Below, piece by piece: positions 46,431-54,985 of a stretch of 64,000 nt of DNA (its first letter is position 1; each line of letters starts with the position of its first letter). Source of the DNA: Gimesia chilikensis (GTDB taxonomy: Bacteria; Planctomycetota; Planctomycetia; Planctomycetales; Planctomycetaceae); the NCBI RefSeq assembly GCF_008329715.1, contig NZ_VTSR01000022.1, forward strand, positions 228,457 to 292,456, written 5' to 3'. A program made the translations under genes and the position numbers. The notes below the pieces were generated by a model. It saw only the letters and a program-made list of their open reading frames with translations. It did no database searches and had not been told where the DNA came from.

Positions 46431-47332
46431 TAATCAATGAGGGGCTCACCGCCGTCGGGTGTGCTCAGTGCTTTGAGAATGGCAGGATCGATATTGCGAT
46501 CGACAAACAATACCCGACCATCGCAGAACAGCACATGATTTCCTCCCCGGGAAAGCGATTTCTTCCCTGGTCCAATGACTGCGGAGGGGACTGTTAATGA
46601 GCTCGGGTCTCCCCAGGGTTTGAATCCTTCTCCGAGTTCGACGGCCATGATGGTATTTGACGATCCATCCGTGATGGATTCCCGTATTTTCATGCCTTGA
46701 TTCTGTTTTAAAACGAGTTTGTTGCCTGCAAAGTGAGAGAGTGCATAATCTTCCCGGGAGTGGGTCTGGCTTGTGTTTGGGCTCAGGTAGACGGAGATTT
46801 CCTGTTGGAACGGGGGGCGGTTTTCCGGAGCGTCCCAAGACTTCTGGAAGTCAATCTGTTTGAAAACAGACTCGTGGTCGAGATAGGGGAGGATCAAAGC
46901 CTGCCAACTCTGGAAGGGATGATCTTTGCTGTCTGAGAGGGCGCCTGGGGGAAATGTGGTATTCTGCTCATGGTATAATTGTAGAGCCAGACCGATCTGC
47001 TTCAGATGATTTTTCGTAACAGACCGCCGCCGACCGCTGGACCTGAAGAACTGCATGTCGAGCAGAGGGATCAGGATGGCAACAGCGATTAACAGAACTA
47101 GAACCAGATTGACTGGATCAAATCTGCAGCGGGGAGTTTTCGGAGATGATGCATTTTCATGGGGGCGAGAAAACTGTTCCGGTAAACTGTCTGCAGTCTG
47201 AAATTGCCGGTCTGTTCCCTGCCGGATCAGATCTGTTTGTGTGATTTTTCCTGTTGTCAGGAGATCTTCCAGTTCCTGATCTGAATACGGTCCCGTGATT
47301 TGCTCGTTACGCTTCAGGTACCAGTTAGCCAT
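46427..47332 (-). CDS. GYF_2 - membrane helix - DUF1559 pilin-like protein
   Basis: 301 residues. An N-terminal GYF_2 domain (MANWYLKRNEQITGPYSDQE, IRQGTDRQF) covers about 1-55. After a linker comes one membrane helix (PVNLVLVLLIAVAILIPLLD). DUF1559 follows: TKNHLKQIGLALQLYHEQNT, FPPGALSD, FQSWQALILPYLD, SNTIMAVELGEGFKPWGDP, and the H-x9-DG motif NHVLFCDGRVLFVDRNIDP. DUF1559 proteins are mass-expanded in planctomycetes and normally carry a type-IV-pilin cleavage site. Here the GFTLIE site is absent and a GYF domain stands in front. It is the last of four related genes, 19 bp after the previous one. Confidence 0.88.
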   Translation of the reverse strand: MANWYLKRNEQITGPYSDQELEDLLTTGKITQTDLIRQGTDRQFQTADSLPEQFSRPHENASSPKTPRCRFDPVNLVLVLLIAVAILIPLLDMQFFRSSGRRRSVTKNHLKQIGLALQLYHEQNTTFPPGALSDSKDHPFQSWQALILPYLDHESVFKQIDFQKSWDAPENRPPFQQEISVYLSPNTSQTHSREDYALSHFAGNKLVLKQNQGMKIRESITDGSSNTIMAVELGEGFKPWGDPSSLTVPSAVIGPGKKSLSRGGNHVLFCDGRVLFVDRNIDPAILKALSTPDGGEPLIDY

Positions 47333-47351
47333 GGAACTCTTTCAGTATGAA

Positions 47352-48278
47352 TTAGAACTCTCCCACGATTTCACCACCAGCAGGGGTACTCAACGCTTCC
47401 AGAACGCCGGGATCAATGTTTTCTGAAACGAAGCGCACGGCGCCGTCTCCCAGCATGACGTGGCTGCCGCCGCGGAACGCGGATTTTGCACCTGAGCCAA
47501 TATAGTCGACGGGATTACCAAAATTCGTGGGATCTCCCCAGGCTTTGAAATTATCTCCCGCTTCAAATGCGAGTATGGTATTCGAAGTGCCATCTGTGAT
47601 GTTCCGGATCCGCAGGTGACTGTTTTCGTTTAACGCTTTTTCATTGGCCATATAATGTGATAATGCCAGACCAGCGGGGGTATATTTATCCTCGATCTGT
47701 GGGTTCAGGTAGACTGGTAGCTCCAACTGAAACAGAGTCTGATTATGTGGGGCAGACCAGGGTTCATTAAAATCGACTCGATTGTAGAGCGGTGCGTTGT
47801 CTACGAAAGGCAGAATATAGGTCTGCCAGCTGTGGTAGGGAGTACCATCGGTGCGGGCTGTTCCTCCAGGTGGAAATACACTGTGAGTATCGTGGTAATT
47901 GTGGATGCCAATTGCGATCATCTTCAGGTTATTTTTTGAGTGTGATCGGCGGGCGGCGTCACGTGCCGTCAGGATGGCTGGAAGTAGTAATGCCATCAGG
48001 ACGAGCACAACCAGAATTCCACCTCCCCCCAGCACGGCGATGATAAAAAGCGTTGATTTATTATTTTTTGTTGCTGGCTCGCGGGAGGAGGAAACCGTTT
48101 CAAAATCCTCGTCCGGTAACAGGCCGGGAATCTGGTGTGCTTCGATGAACGAGCCGTCTTCTCCCTTGCGGATGAGGTCTGTGTCCTTGATGCGTCCCTC
48201 TGTAGCCAGTTCCTTGAGACGCTGCTGAGTTAAAGGGCCAGCGGTTTCAGAGCCACGCTTTACGTACCAGTTTGCCAT
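47352..48278 (-). CDS. GYF_2 - membrane helix - DUF1559 pilin-like protein
   Basis: 308 residues from the ATG at 48278, with AAGGAG 9 bases upstream; the frame opens 49 codons earlier but overlaps the neighbour. GYF_2 (MANWYVKRGSETAGPLTQQR, LIRKGEDGSFIEAHQIPGLL) is followed by a helix, ILVVLVLMALLLPAILTARD. The end of that helix and RRSHSKNNLKMIAIGIHNYH copy the usual pilin-like helix of DUF1559 proteins without the cleavage site. FPPGGTARTDG, HSWQTYILPFVDNAP, SNTILAFEAGDNFKAWGDP and the H-x9-DG motif SHVMLGDGAVRFVSENIDPG complete the domain. It is the third of four genes in transcription order. Confidence 0.88.
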   Translation of the reverse strand: MANWYVKRGSETAGPLTQQRLKELATEGRIKDTDLIRKGEDGSFIEAHQIPGLLPDEDFETVSSSREPATKNNKSTLFIIAVLGGGGILVVLVLMALLLPAILTARDAARRSHSKNNLKMIAIGIHNYHDTHSVFPPGGTARTDGTPYHSWQTYILPFVDNAPLYNRVDFNEPWSAPHNQTLFQLELPVYLNPQIEDKYTPAGLALSHYMANEKALNENSHLRIRNITDGTSNTILAFEAGDNFKAWGDPTNFGNPVDYIGSGAKSAFRGGSHVMLGDGAVRFVSENIDPGVLEALSTPAGGEIVGEF

Positions 48279-48399
48279 CCTGCTGAACTCCTTGGGGAAA
48301 TGTTGTTGATATTCGTTCAGCATACCCGGCTGTTGATCTGGGGTACAGAGGGATAGGCAATACTTTGAATATTTATTGCTTTTGCTGATGAAGAAAAGA

Positions 48400-49275
48400 T
48401 TAGAAATCACCAGTCGAATCGGCACTGGAGGGAGTGCTCAACGCTTTGAGAATGGCAGGATCGATGTCTTTCGAAATTAAGCGTACGGATCCATCACACA
48501 TCAGGGCCTGATTTCCATCGGCGAATGAGGAAACTTTATCCGGTCCGATAATCTTCTGCGGATCTTCCAGGGAAGTCGGGTCGCCCCAGGCCTGAAAGTC
48601 ATTCCCGCGTTCCACGGCCAGAATGGTATATTGCGGTCCGTCTGAGATACTTTCATAGGTTCTGGGAAAGTCGTCTCTGAGCAGTAGTCGATTGCCGACA
48701 TAATGCGACAAAGCCAGTCCATCGGGTGTGACTTTTTCTGTGATCAGCGGATTTAGATAAACGGGAACCTGTTGCTGAAAGAGATTATAGTTAACGGGAT
48801 GTGTCCAGCGCATCTTTAGATTTATTTTTGAGTACAATTCAGCTTCACCTAAAAAGGGGAGAATTGCAGTCTGCCAGCCATGATTAGGATGGACCGATTC
48901 TTTGAACATGGCGTGTGGTGGGTACCGGTATCGATCTTTGTAGTAATCGATGACAGCACGGTTGATTTGTCTCAGATTTTTCTTTGAATCAGACCGGTTG
49001 GTGGCGACCACCATTCTGTCCAGGAAGAAGGTGGGGGCTTCCGGTTGAGTACGTGTGGAGACCACATTAGCGGGTGGAACTTTGTGGGTGTCATCCTGCT
49101 GAGTTGATCCATTTTGTTTGATCAACGGCAAATCCAGTATATTCTGGAACAGAAACAACAACAGCAATATGGAAAACAGACATCCGCCCAGTATGGTCAT
49201 CAGGCTACGATGCGAGGGAGTAAATTGATTTGTCGATTCGACAGTTCCTGAATTGGGATCGGGCTGTGAATTCAT
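48400..49275 (-). CDS. Membrane helix - DUF1559 protein lacking the GYF domain
   Basis: 291 residues from the ATG at 49275. The N-terminal 25 residues are polar (MNSQPDPNSGTVESTNQFTP), then a membrane helix (LMTILGGCLFSILLLLFLFQ). The DUF1559 part is NLRQINRAVIDYYKDRYRYP, HGWQTAILPFLGEAELYSKI, YTILAVERGNDFQAWGDPTS and a weaker H-x9-DG region (GNQALMCDGSVRLISKDIDP) in which the His is replaced. It has no GYF domain; the upstream neighbour encodes GYF plus a helix only. Together the two equal one full-length paralogue. Confidence 0.85.
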   Translation of the reverse strand: MNSQPDPNSGTVESTNQFTPSHRSLMTILGGCLFSILLLLFLFQNILDLPLIKQNGSTQQDDTHKVPPANVVSTRTQPEAPTFFLDRMVVATNRSDSKKNLRQINRAVIDYYKDRYRYPPHAMFKESVHPNHGWQTAILPFLGEAELYSKINLKMRWTHPVNYNLFQQQVPVYLNPLITEKVTPDGLALSHYVGNRLLLRDDFPRTYESISDGPQYTILAVERGNDFQAWGDPTSLEDPQKIIGPDKVSSFADGNQALMCDGSVRLISKDIDPAILKALSTPSSADSTGDF

Positions 49276-49396
49276 AATGGAATATCTCACTCTGCATTTT
49301 AATTGCTGGTCATACAATAGATCTATAGCTCACAGAGAGCTGATCTGAAACTTAGTTAAGAGGCAGGCTTCAACGTTCCTGCAGGCTCAGTCGATA

Positions 49397-49756
49397 CTAA
49401 AACAGGTTCACAAGAGCCTGGATCAGGGGAATCAGCAACAGGCTGCCCATAAAGATCGAACCACAGATAATGACGATCCATTCTTTTTGCTCGATTGTCA
49501 GCAGCGGGATGGATTCGAGATCCAGATCGTGTACCCGCTCTCTTGATTTCCTGCCTCGGGGACGAGTCGGAATACTGGACTTCTTGAGGGTTGGTAACAG
49601 TCCGGGGATCTCGCGTGCCTGGATTCCTGTGCCTGACATTCCCTCGCGAATCTGGTCCCGGGGAGAGATTTTTCCCTGTGATGCGAGTTCTTTCAGCGCC
49701 TGCCGGGTCAAAGGACCTTCGGTTTCGGTTCCACGGGTCACATATAGACTTGCCAT
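49397..49756 (-). CDS. Short GYF_2 - membrane helix protein
   Basis: 119 residues. GYF_2 lies at about 1-55 (MASLYVTRGTETEGPLTRQA, REGMSGTGIQAREIPGLLP), a basic linker follows (TRPRGRKSRER), and one C-terminal membrane helix (WIVIICGSIFMGSLLLIPLI). It has no DUF1559 part and stops 8 residues after the helix. AGGA precedes the ATG. It is first in transcription order of the four-gene cluster. It may be half of a split gene or a stand-alone anchor for cytoplasmic proline-rich partners, which GYF domains usually bind. Confidence 0.8.
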   Translation of the reverse strand: MASLYVTRGTETEGPLTRQALKELASQGKISPRDQIREGMSGTGIQAREIPGLLPTLKKSSIPTRPRGRKSRERVHDLDLESIPLLTIEQKEWIVIICGSIFMGSLLLIPLIQALVNLF

Positions 49757-49958
49757 CCTGTTTTTCCTTGTGAGCGTCTTACATTTTCAATTCTCCGAGT
49801 ATACATATGTTTGCAGGACGAGTACAGTCAGACATGAGAAGCTGATCACAACTGCCAGAGAACCTGTTCAGATTACATGAGGTTCACGGTGGGATCTGTT
49901 AGTATGATAATCATGTATCAAACCGCTCCCGGAAAACTCCAGACAAGGAGAGAACTGA

Positions 49959-50762
49959 GTGTCTGCAGAACCTGCGATGCGTCCCTGGATTTTAGCTGAA
50001 ACCAACTATGCGCATGTCAAAGAATGTTCCTACGAAGTAGCGGTGCTGCCGATGGGGGCTACCGAGCCACATAATCTGCATCTGCCGTACGGGACTGATA
50101 CGTTCGAAGCCGAAGCCATCGGTTCACGTGTCTGTGAAGCAGCCTGGCAGCGGGGAGCGAAGGTTGTGATGCTGCCCCCCATCCCTTACGGCACCGAGAC
50201 GAACCAGAGTGCGTTCCCGTTATCCATGAATGTGAATCCTTCCACACTGGGGCAGATCATTTCTGATCTGGTCGATTCCCTCGCGAATCATGGAGTGGAT
50301 AAGCTGCTGATTTTGAACAGCCACGGGGGGAACGATTTCAAACCATTGTTGCGAGAACTGCATGGTACCACACCGGTCCAGATCTTTCTGGCTGACTGGT
50401 TTCGCGGGACCACCGCTGACGTGAAGCCTCAAATCTTTGAGAATCCCGACGATCATGCCGGGGAGATGGAAACCTCGCTCGCTCTGGCATTTTTCCCTCA
50501 TCTGGTCGTCCGGGATCCTGAGTCTGGTGCGCTATTAGCTGACGAGGGGGCCACGAATCCGACCCGCTTTACTGCCGTCAATTCAGGCTGGGTGAGCATT
50601 ACGCGTCCCTGGCATCTGTTGACCACCAATACGGGGTCCGGAAATCCACATCAGGCATCTGCTGAAAAAGGGGAAAAGCTGATGCAGATTCTGGTGGAGC
50701 GATTGTCCGATTTTCTGGTCGAACTCTCCGAGGCGGAACTGGATGAGCAATTTCCGTTTTAG
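49959..50762 (+). CDS. Creatininase-family metal-dependent amidohydrolase
   Basis: 267 residues. The start is a GTG at 49959 with AAGGAG 8 bases upstream; an ATG six codons later is weaker. The two-metal site of the family is visible: VAVLPMGATEPHNLHLPYGT (Glu, His), then DTFEAEAIG, LLILNSHGGNDFKPLLREL with the His, and DDHAGEMETSLALAF with the Glu. The family includes creatininase, MftE-like peptidase and enzymes of cofactor pathways; the ring substrate cannot be named. Its end overlaps the next gene by 20 bp, so the two are translationally linked. Confidence 0.88.
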   Translation: MSAEPAMRPWILAETNYAHVKECSYEVAVLPMGATEPHNLHLPYGTDTFEAEAIGSRVCEAAWQRGAKVVMLPPIPYGTETNQSAFPLSMNVNPSTLGQIISDLVDSLANHGVDKLLILNSHGGNDFKPLLRELHGTTPVQIFLADWFRGTTADVKPQIFENPDDHAGEMETSLALAFFPHLVVRDPESGALLADEGATNPTRFTAVNSGWVSITRPWHLLTTNTGSGNPHQASAEKGEKLMQILVERLSDFLVELSEAELDEQFPF

Positions 50763-52515
50763 ACGAAATACAGCTTCCCGTCTGTTGCAGCTGATGACCT
50801 GGACGGTCTGCCTGCTTAACTGCCCGTCGATTGCAGATCTAGTTCGGCTTTCCGCTGCTGAACCGGCGGACAAAATACATCTCAAAGATGTGACCGACGC
50901 TGTGCAGCTTTCATTTCAGCATCGCTCGCCGCTGACCGTCACCCGGCATCTGCACCTGATGATGGGATCGGGGGTTGGCTGGTTCGACTTTGACAACGAT
51001 GGCTTTCCCGACCTGTTCTGTGCCCAGGGAGAAGAATGGCAATCTGCACTGCGTAAGAAACAGGTTGCAGACCTGGACTGGTCACATCGCATGTTTCGGA
51101 ATGTGGAAGGGCGTGCGTTTCAGGACATCACCCGGGCCTCGGGGCTGACCGGCTTCGGTTACGGAATGGGCATGGCTGTTGGCGACTTTAATCACGATGG
51201 TTTTGAGGATCTATACGTCAGTGTCTTTGGTCGCAATCAATTGTATGCTAACAATGGTGACGGAACCTTTACCGATATTTCACAGGCGGCCCACGTTGAT
51301 CATCCCGGTTACGGTGCCAGCAGTACCTGGGTAGATCTCAATGGCGACGGGCTGCTGGATTTGTATATCGCTAACTATCTCGAAATCGATCGAGAGCACT
51401 ATCCTCTCTGCAGCCGTCGGGTTGATAACTCGCGGGTATATTTCGTCTGCCATCCGCGTTATGTACCAGGCGAATATGATGTGGTCTATCGCAACCTGGG
51501 GAATGGTAAATTCCTGGATGTCTCCCAGCAGTCCGGCCTGCATAGCGAGCCTGCCCGACAGGGACTGGGAGTCTTTGCTGCAGACTATGATCTGGATGGC
51601 GACCAGGATATCTACGTGGCCAATGACTCCGTGGCGAATCAGCTCTGGATCAATGACGGTCGGGGGAACTTCACCGATCAGGCATTGATCGCGGGGCTGG
51701 CCTTCAATCGGGAAGGGGACCGCGAAGCGGGCATGGGGCTGGCCGGTGCTGATTACAACGGGGATGGCACCCTGGATTTATTCGTGACGAACTACTTCGG
51801 CGAAACCAATACGCTTTATCGCAATGAAGGTGCTCTGTTCTTTCTGGATGTCACCGACGAGACCGGGCTGGCGGCGCCGAGTCGGGTCCGTCTGGGGTTT
51901 GGAACTTCGTTTGTCGACTTCAATAATGATGGCTGGGAAGATCTGTTTGTCGCCAACGGACATGTGCATGACCGGCTGGCCCAACTGGGTAAGAGTGAGC
52001 CGTTTGAACAGGAACCGCAGCTCTTCAGGAATGAATCCGGAACCCGCTTTCGAGAGATCTCTGACTCTGCAGGGCCTTTCTTTCAGACCCGGCGGGTCGG
52101 ACGCGGGAGTGCCACGGCCGATTTTAATCGGGATGGACTGGCTGATCTGGCTGTCTCTCATTTAAATCAAAAGGTGGTCCTGTTGCAGAATCAAACCCGG
52201 ACCACCGGTCAGAGCATTGCCTTGAAACTGATTGGAACCGAGGCGAACCGCAGCGCGATCGGAGCTGTTGTGGAAATCACTGCCGGGAAGAGGAAACTGA
52301 TGCGGTTGCGAAAGGGGAGCAGCAGCTATCTGTCGGCTGATGAGTCTGAAATACTGGTGGGATTGGGTGAGCAGCGTAACGCTGTCACGGTGAAAGTCAT
52401 CTGGCCCGGAGGGAAATCGGAGATCTGGACTGGATTCAAGCCGGGGCAGCACTATACATTGATAGAAGGTAACAGCGACTCACAGAAATCGACCCCCAGC
52501 CAGTCTGAAGAATGA
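50743..52515 (+). CDS. Exported CRTAC1-like FG-GAP / ASPIC-UnbV protein
   Basis: 590 residues. It starts at the ATG at 50743 inside the end of the creatininase gene, with GAGG 9 bases upstream. A signal peptide (SRLLQLMTWTVCLLNCPSIA) is followed by several FG-GAP/VCBS blades with calcium loops of the DxDxDG kind: WFDFDNDGFPDLFCAQG, VGDFNHDGFEDLYVSVF, WVDLNGDGLLDLYIANY, AADYDLDGDQDIYVAND, GADYNGDGTLDLFVTNY, FVDFNNDGWEDLFVANG, TADFNRDGLADLAVSH. They should fold as an integrin-like propeller. The C-terminal ASPIC/UnbV domain is AIGAVVEITAGKRKLMRLRK. Its ligand is unknown. Its stop overlaps the next start (ATGA). Confidence 0.92.
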   Translation: MSNFRFRRNTASRLLQLMTWTVCLLNCPSIADLVRLSAAEPADKIHLKDVTDAVQLSFQHRSPLTVTRHLHLMMGSGVGWFDFDNDGFPDLFCAQGEEWQSALRKKQVADLDWSHRMFRNVEGRAFQDITRASGLTGFGYGMGMAVGDFNHDGFEDLYVSVFGRNQLYANNGDGTFTDISQAAHVDHPGYGASSTWVDLNGDGLLDLYIANYLEIDREHYPLCSRRVDNSRVYFVCHPRYVPGEYDVVYRNLGNGKFLDVSQQSGLHSEPARQGLGVFAADYDLDGDQDIYVANDSVANQLWINDGRGNFTDQALIAGLAFNREGDREAGMGLAGADYNGDGTLDLFVTNYFGETNTLYRNEGALFFLDVTDETGLAAPSRVRLGFGTSFVDFNNDGWEDLFVANGHVHDRLAQLGKSEPFEQEPQLFRNESGTRFREISDSAGPFFQTRRVGRGSATADFNRDGLADLAVSHLNQKVVLLQNQTRTTGQSIALKLIGTEANRSAIGAVVEITAGKRKLMRLRKGSSSYLSADESEILVGLGEQRNAVTVKVIWPGGKSEIWTGFKPGQHYTLIEGNSDSQKSTPSQSEE

Positions 52516-53633
52516 ATACTCCGTTTGAACCGGAACAACCCTTTCGCACTTTGACTCCCCCCCAGAAAAAACTCTGGTCGAGCGGGGCCATCGTGGCAAT
52601 ATTCGGCTGCGGTGTACTGGTGCTGTTCCTCTGGCTGGGACGAAGTGAATCGACGTCTTCTGCCCCAGAGCAAGACTCACAAACGTCAGTGCAACAAAAG
52701 TCAGATAAAGACCGGCAGAAAGAGTTAATCGCTTATCTGCAGGATCATCCACAGGATGAGTTCGCCCATTATCAGCTCGGGGAACTGATTCGGAAGCGTG
52801 CCCCTTTTCAGGCTCTGGAAAATTTCTCGCATGTGACTTCCCGGCACCCGCACTACTTCGAGGCAGTGGCAGCGATCGCGGATATTGCTTTGGAGCAGGA
52901 TCTCCCCGAACGTGCGAAGCCTGCTTTGCAGACGCTGGTACGGGAGTATCCGGAGCAGATTGATTACCAGAAAGCCCTGGCACGCATCTATCAGCAGGAA
53001 GGTCGTTATCGGCGTGCGCTCCGCTATGCTCGGCGTTGCGTAGAACTGGAGCCTGATAACGCAGAGAATCAGCTATTGCTGGCAGAGATTCTCAAAAAAG
53101 CAGGGCGGACCAGTGAAATGCTCGTGCCCCTCAAGGAAGCCCTCTATCTCCAGCCCGATTCCTTCCCAGCTCATTTGAGTCTGGCTTACGCGTCTTTATA
53201 TACGGGTGACCTGGAAACTGCAAAACGGGAAGCGCGCTGGTGTCTGGAACAGGAACATGAATCGATCGCTGCCCTGCGCTATCTGGCGACCATCGACCGC
53301 AACCAGGGGCAGATCGCGTCCGCGTTCCAGCATATCGATCAGGCGCTGCAGATTGATCCTCAGGACTTTGGCAGCCTACTCATCAAGGCAGACTTGCTTC
53401 TCTACCAGCGTCAGGGAGAGGCAGCGTACGCAATGCTCAAACCGCTCTATGAAAATCACCAGACCGATCGTCACTATATTTCGGCTCTGGCCCGGGCAGC
53501 CGGCCTGACCGGGAAGCGTGAAGAAGCCCTGGAGCTTCAGAAACGGAATCAGGAATTGATCAAGGAAGATGATCTACGCCCCTCATCGCTACAGAGTGAC
53601 ACCGTAGAAAAGAAGCAGGCTCAGCATAACTGA
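52512..53633 (+). CDS. Membrane-anchored TPR protein
   Basis: 373 residues starting at the ATG that overlaps the CRTAC1-like stop. One membrane helix at about 22-44 (SSGAIVAIFGCGVLVLFLWL) anchors it, with the rest probably outside the cytoplasm. From about 75 on there are TPR-type helical pairs (FAHYQLGELIRKRAPFQALE, GRYRRALRYARRCVELEPDN, AHLSLAYASLYTGDLETAKR, IASAFQHIDQALQIDPQDFG), at least seven. Such repeats bind partner proteins. FG-GAP/ASPIC and TPR proteins often occur together in planctomycetes, so this is probably a partner of the propeller protein. Confidence 0.88.
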   Translation: MNTPFEPEQPFRTLTPPQKKLWSSGAIVAIFGCGVLVLFLWLGRSESTSSAPEQDSQTSVQQKSDKDRQKELIAYLQDHPQDEFAHYQLGELIRKRAPFQALENFSHVTSRHPHYFEAVAAIADIALEQDLPERAKPALQTLVREYPEQIDYQKALARIYQQEGRYRRALRYARRCVELEPDNAENQLLLAEILKKAGRTSEMLVPLKEALYLQPDSFPAHLSLAYASLYTGDLETAKREARWCLEQEHESIAALRYLATIDRNQGQIASAFQHIDQALQIDPQDFGSLLIKADLLLYQRQGEAAYAMLKPLYENHQTDRHYISALARAAGLTGKREEALELQKRNQELIKEDDLRPSSLQSDTVEKKQAQHN

Positions 53634-53638
53634 CGCTC

Positions 53639-54022
53639 TCAGCCTGTGTTGACCTGAATCCGTCGCGGCTCCACTTTGGGGGCTTTCGGGAGAAAGATTC
53701 GCAAAACCCCGTTAGTCAACTTCGCTTCAATCTCGCTGTGCACGATCTCTCCGCTGAGAATAAAAGAACGGAGATAATTTCCCACTTCATATTCTTTATG
53801 AATCGGACGCGCGCCTTCAGGGATCTGTGGTTCAACCTTACCCAGCAGCGTCAGTTTGTTGTCTTGGACCTGCAGTTCCAGTGATCCGACGGAGACGCCT
53901 GGCAGGTCCGCGTAGAGCACCAGACCTTCATCGGTTTCGTAAATATCAATCGGCGGAGTAAAGACAAACTGCTCTGGATGCGACAGAGAACGCGGTTCAT
54001 CATGTTCGTGTGGTTGACTCAT
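53639..54022 (-). CDS. Hsp20/alpha-crystallin small heat-shock protein (second gene)
   Basis: 127 residues with AGGAGG 6 bases upstream. The alpha-crystallin core runs from about 25 to 120 (VFTPPIDIYETDEGLVLYAD, LPGVSVGSLELQVQDNKLTL, EYEVGNYLRSFILSGEIVHS, IEAKLTNGVLRIFLPKA). The C-terminal I/V-x-I/V motif is IQV in PRRIQVNTG. It holds unfolding proteins during stress. It follows the first Hsp20 gene after 9 bp, so it lies on the same mRNA and its expression should follow the same heat control. It converges on the TPR gene with 5 bp between stops. Confidence 0.95.
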   Translation of the reverse strand: MSQPHEHDEPRSLSHPEQFVFTPPIDIYETDEGLVLYADLPGVSVGSLELQVQDNKLTLLGKVEPQIPEGARPIHKEYEVGNYLRSFILSGEIVHSEIEAKLTNGVLRIFLPKAPKVEPRRIQVNTG

Positions 54023-54031
54023 CTAAGCCTC

Positions 54032-54487
54032 CTATTCTCCTGAGCTGACCGGAATCTGACGGGGACTTTCCTCTTCCAGCTTGGGAAGATGGATCTTCAA
54101 CACACCGTCATTGAACTCAGCAGAGAGATGTTCATCCGAAATCCGATCCGGAATACTGATCGAGCGTTGCCACTCGCCGAAGGTCCGTTCCCGACGTCGA
54201 AAACGTTCTTCCGGAATGGCTTCGTTCTCAGAGACGGGGGAATTGCGATGCCCTTTGAGCGTCAGCACGCTGTTGGCAATCGTCAACTCCAGGTCTTCCA
54301 CCTGCATACCCGGGAGCTCTGCAGTGATTAGAAACTCGTGCTCCAGTTCAAATATATTCACAGCCGGATACTGGCGGGGCATACGAATCCCCTGGACTGA
54401 GAATTCAACTCCCTGAATCAGTCGATCAACTTCACGTTCCAGGTCCCGCAACGGGTTCCAGGATTGATCCCAGCGAAAAATCGGCAT
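54032..54487 (-). CDS. Hsp20/alpha-crystallin small heat-shock protein (first gene)
   Basis: 151 residues. The N-terminus (IFRWDQSWNPLRDLEREVDR) is the usual oligomerisation arm. The alpha-crystallin domain is at about 40-140: VNIFELEHEFLITAELPGMQ, VEDLELTIANSVLTLKGHRN, FGEWQRSISIPDRISDEHLS, AEFNDGVLKIHLPK. The C-terminal motif is IPV in RQIPVSSGE. The ribosome site GAGGA is 7 bases before the ATG, but both are predicted to be buried in a long leader hairpin (54485-54553). It is the first gene of a two-gene small heat-shock operon. Confidence 0.95.
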   Translation of the reverse strand: MPIFRWDQSWNPLRDLEREVDRLIQGVEFSVQGIRMPRQYPAVNIFELEHEFLITAELPGMQVEDLELTIANSVLTLKGHRNSPVSENEAIPEERFRRRERTFGEWQRSISIPDRISDEHLSAEFNDGVLKIHLPKLEEESPRQIPVSSGE

Positions 54488-54553
54488 GGTATGATCCTCA
54501 CTCTAAGTTTAGATACGTAACTCTGCTATATAAGAAAGCAAAGAGCATACCAT
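54485..54553 (-). promoter_or_regulatory. Candidate RNA thermometer in the Hsp20 leader
   Basis: In the minus-strand mRNA the segment from 54553 to 54535 can pair with the segment from 54504 to 54486. Of 19 positions, 18 pair (four are G-U) and one is a C-U mismatch. The first 8 pairs are perfect Watson-Crick. The 3' arm contains the ribosome site GAGGA, the spacer and the A and U of the start codon. The loop is 30 nt. The 5' arm contains UUGCU, which matches the U-U/C-GCU signature of ROSE-type thermometers. No folding program was run. Confidence 0.6.
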
Positions 54554-54751
54554 TCTTTCGGGGAGATGCTGATTTCGCATGGTGTGTTGTAAGTGTATAT
54601 ATATTATTGGGATATGTGTTTGTTGTGAGGTGAGGTGGATGACGGAAATCGTTTTAGATGTCATTCTGGCATGAAGAAACGGCGTGGATGACCACCAGAT
54701 GCCGTGCCAAATTGACAGTGGTAGGCAATGCTCAGATAGAAACCTGCCCTC

Positions 54752-54985
54752 TCATCCCCATTGAATGGGCCGGATCAGTCCCCCCGCCAGCAGCAGACCA
54801 AACAGGATTCCGACCAGAAAGATCACGCGCAGCACCCAGATGGCACGAGCAGGTCCAAACCAGCGCGTCAGCTTCTGACCTTTGCGTGTCTCGGCCAGGA
54901 ACCACTTTTCCTTGATCAGCCCCCACAGCGAGAAAGCCGCGACAAATAGACCGATCACCACATTTTCGGGAATTTGAAAAGGCAT
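54752..54985 (-). CDS. Small two-helix membrane protein
   Basis: 77 residues. The ATG at 54985 overlaps the stop of the upstream transporter gene (TGATG); a TTG one codon earlier is possible. Two hydrophobic segments (VVIGLFVAAFSLWGLI and VLRVIFLVGILFGLLLAGGL) flank a basic loop (FLAETRKGQKLTRWFG). I do not recognise the family. The overlap with the transporter gene means the two are translated together, so an accessory role for it is a fair guess. Confidence 0.65.
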   Translation of the reverse strand: MPFQIPENVVIGLFVAAFSLWGLIKEKWFLAETRKGQKLTRWFGPARAIWVLRVIFLVGILFGLLLAGGLIRPIQWG

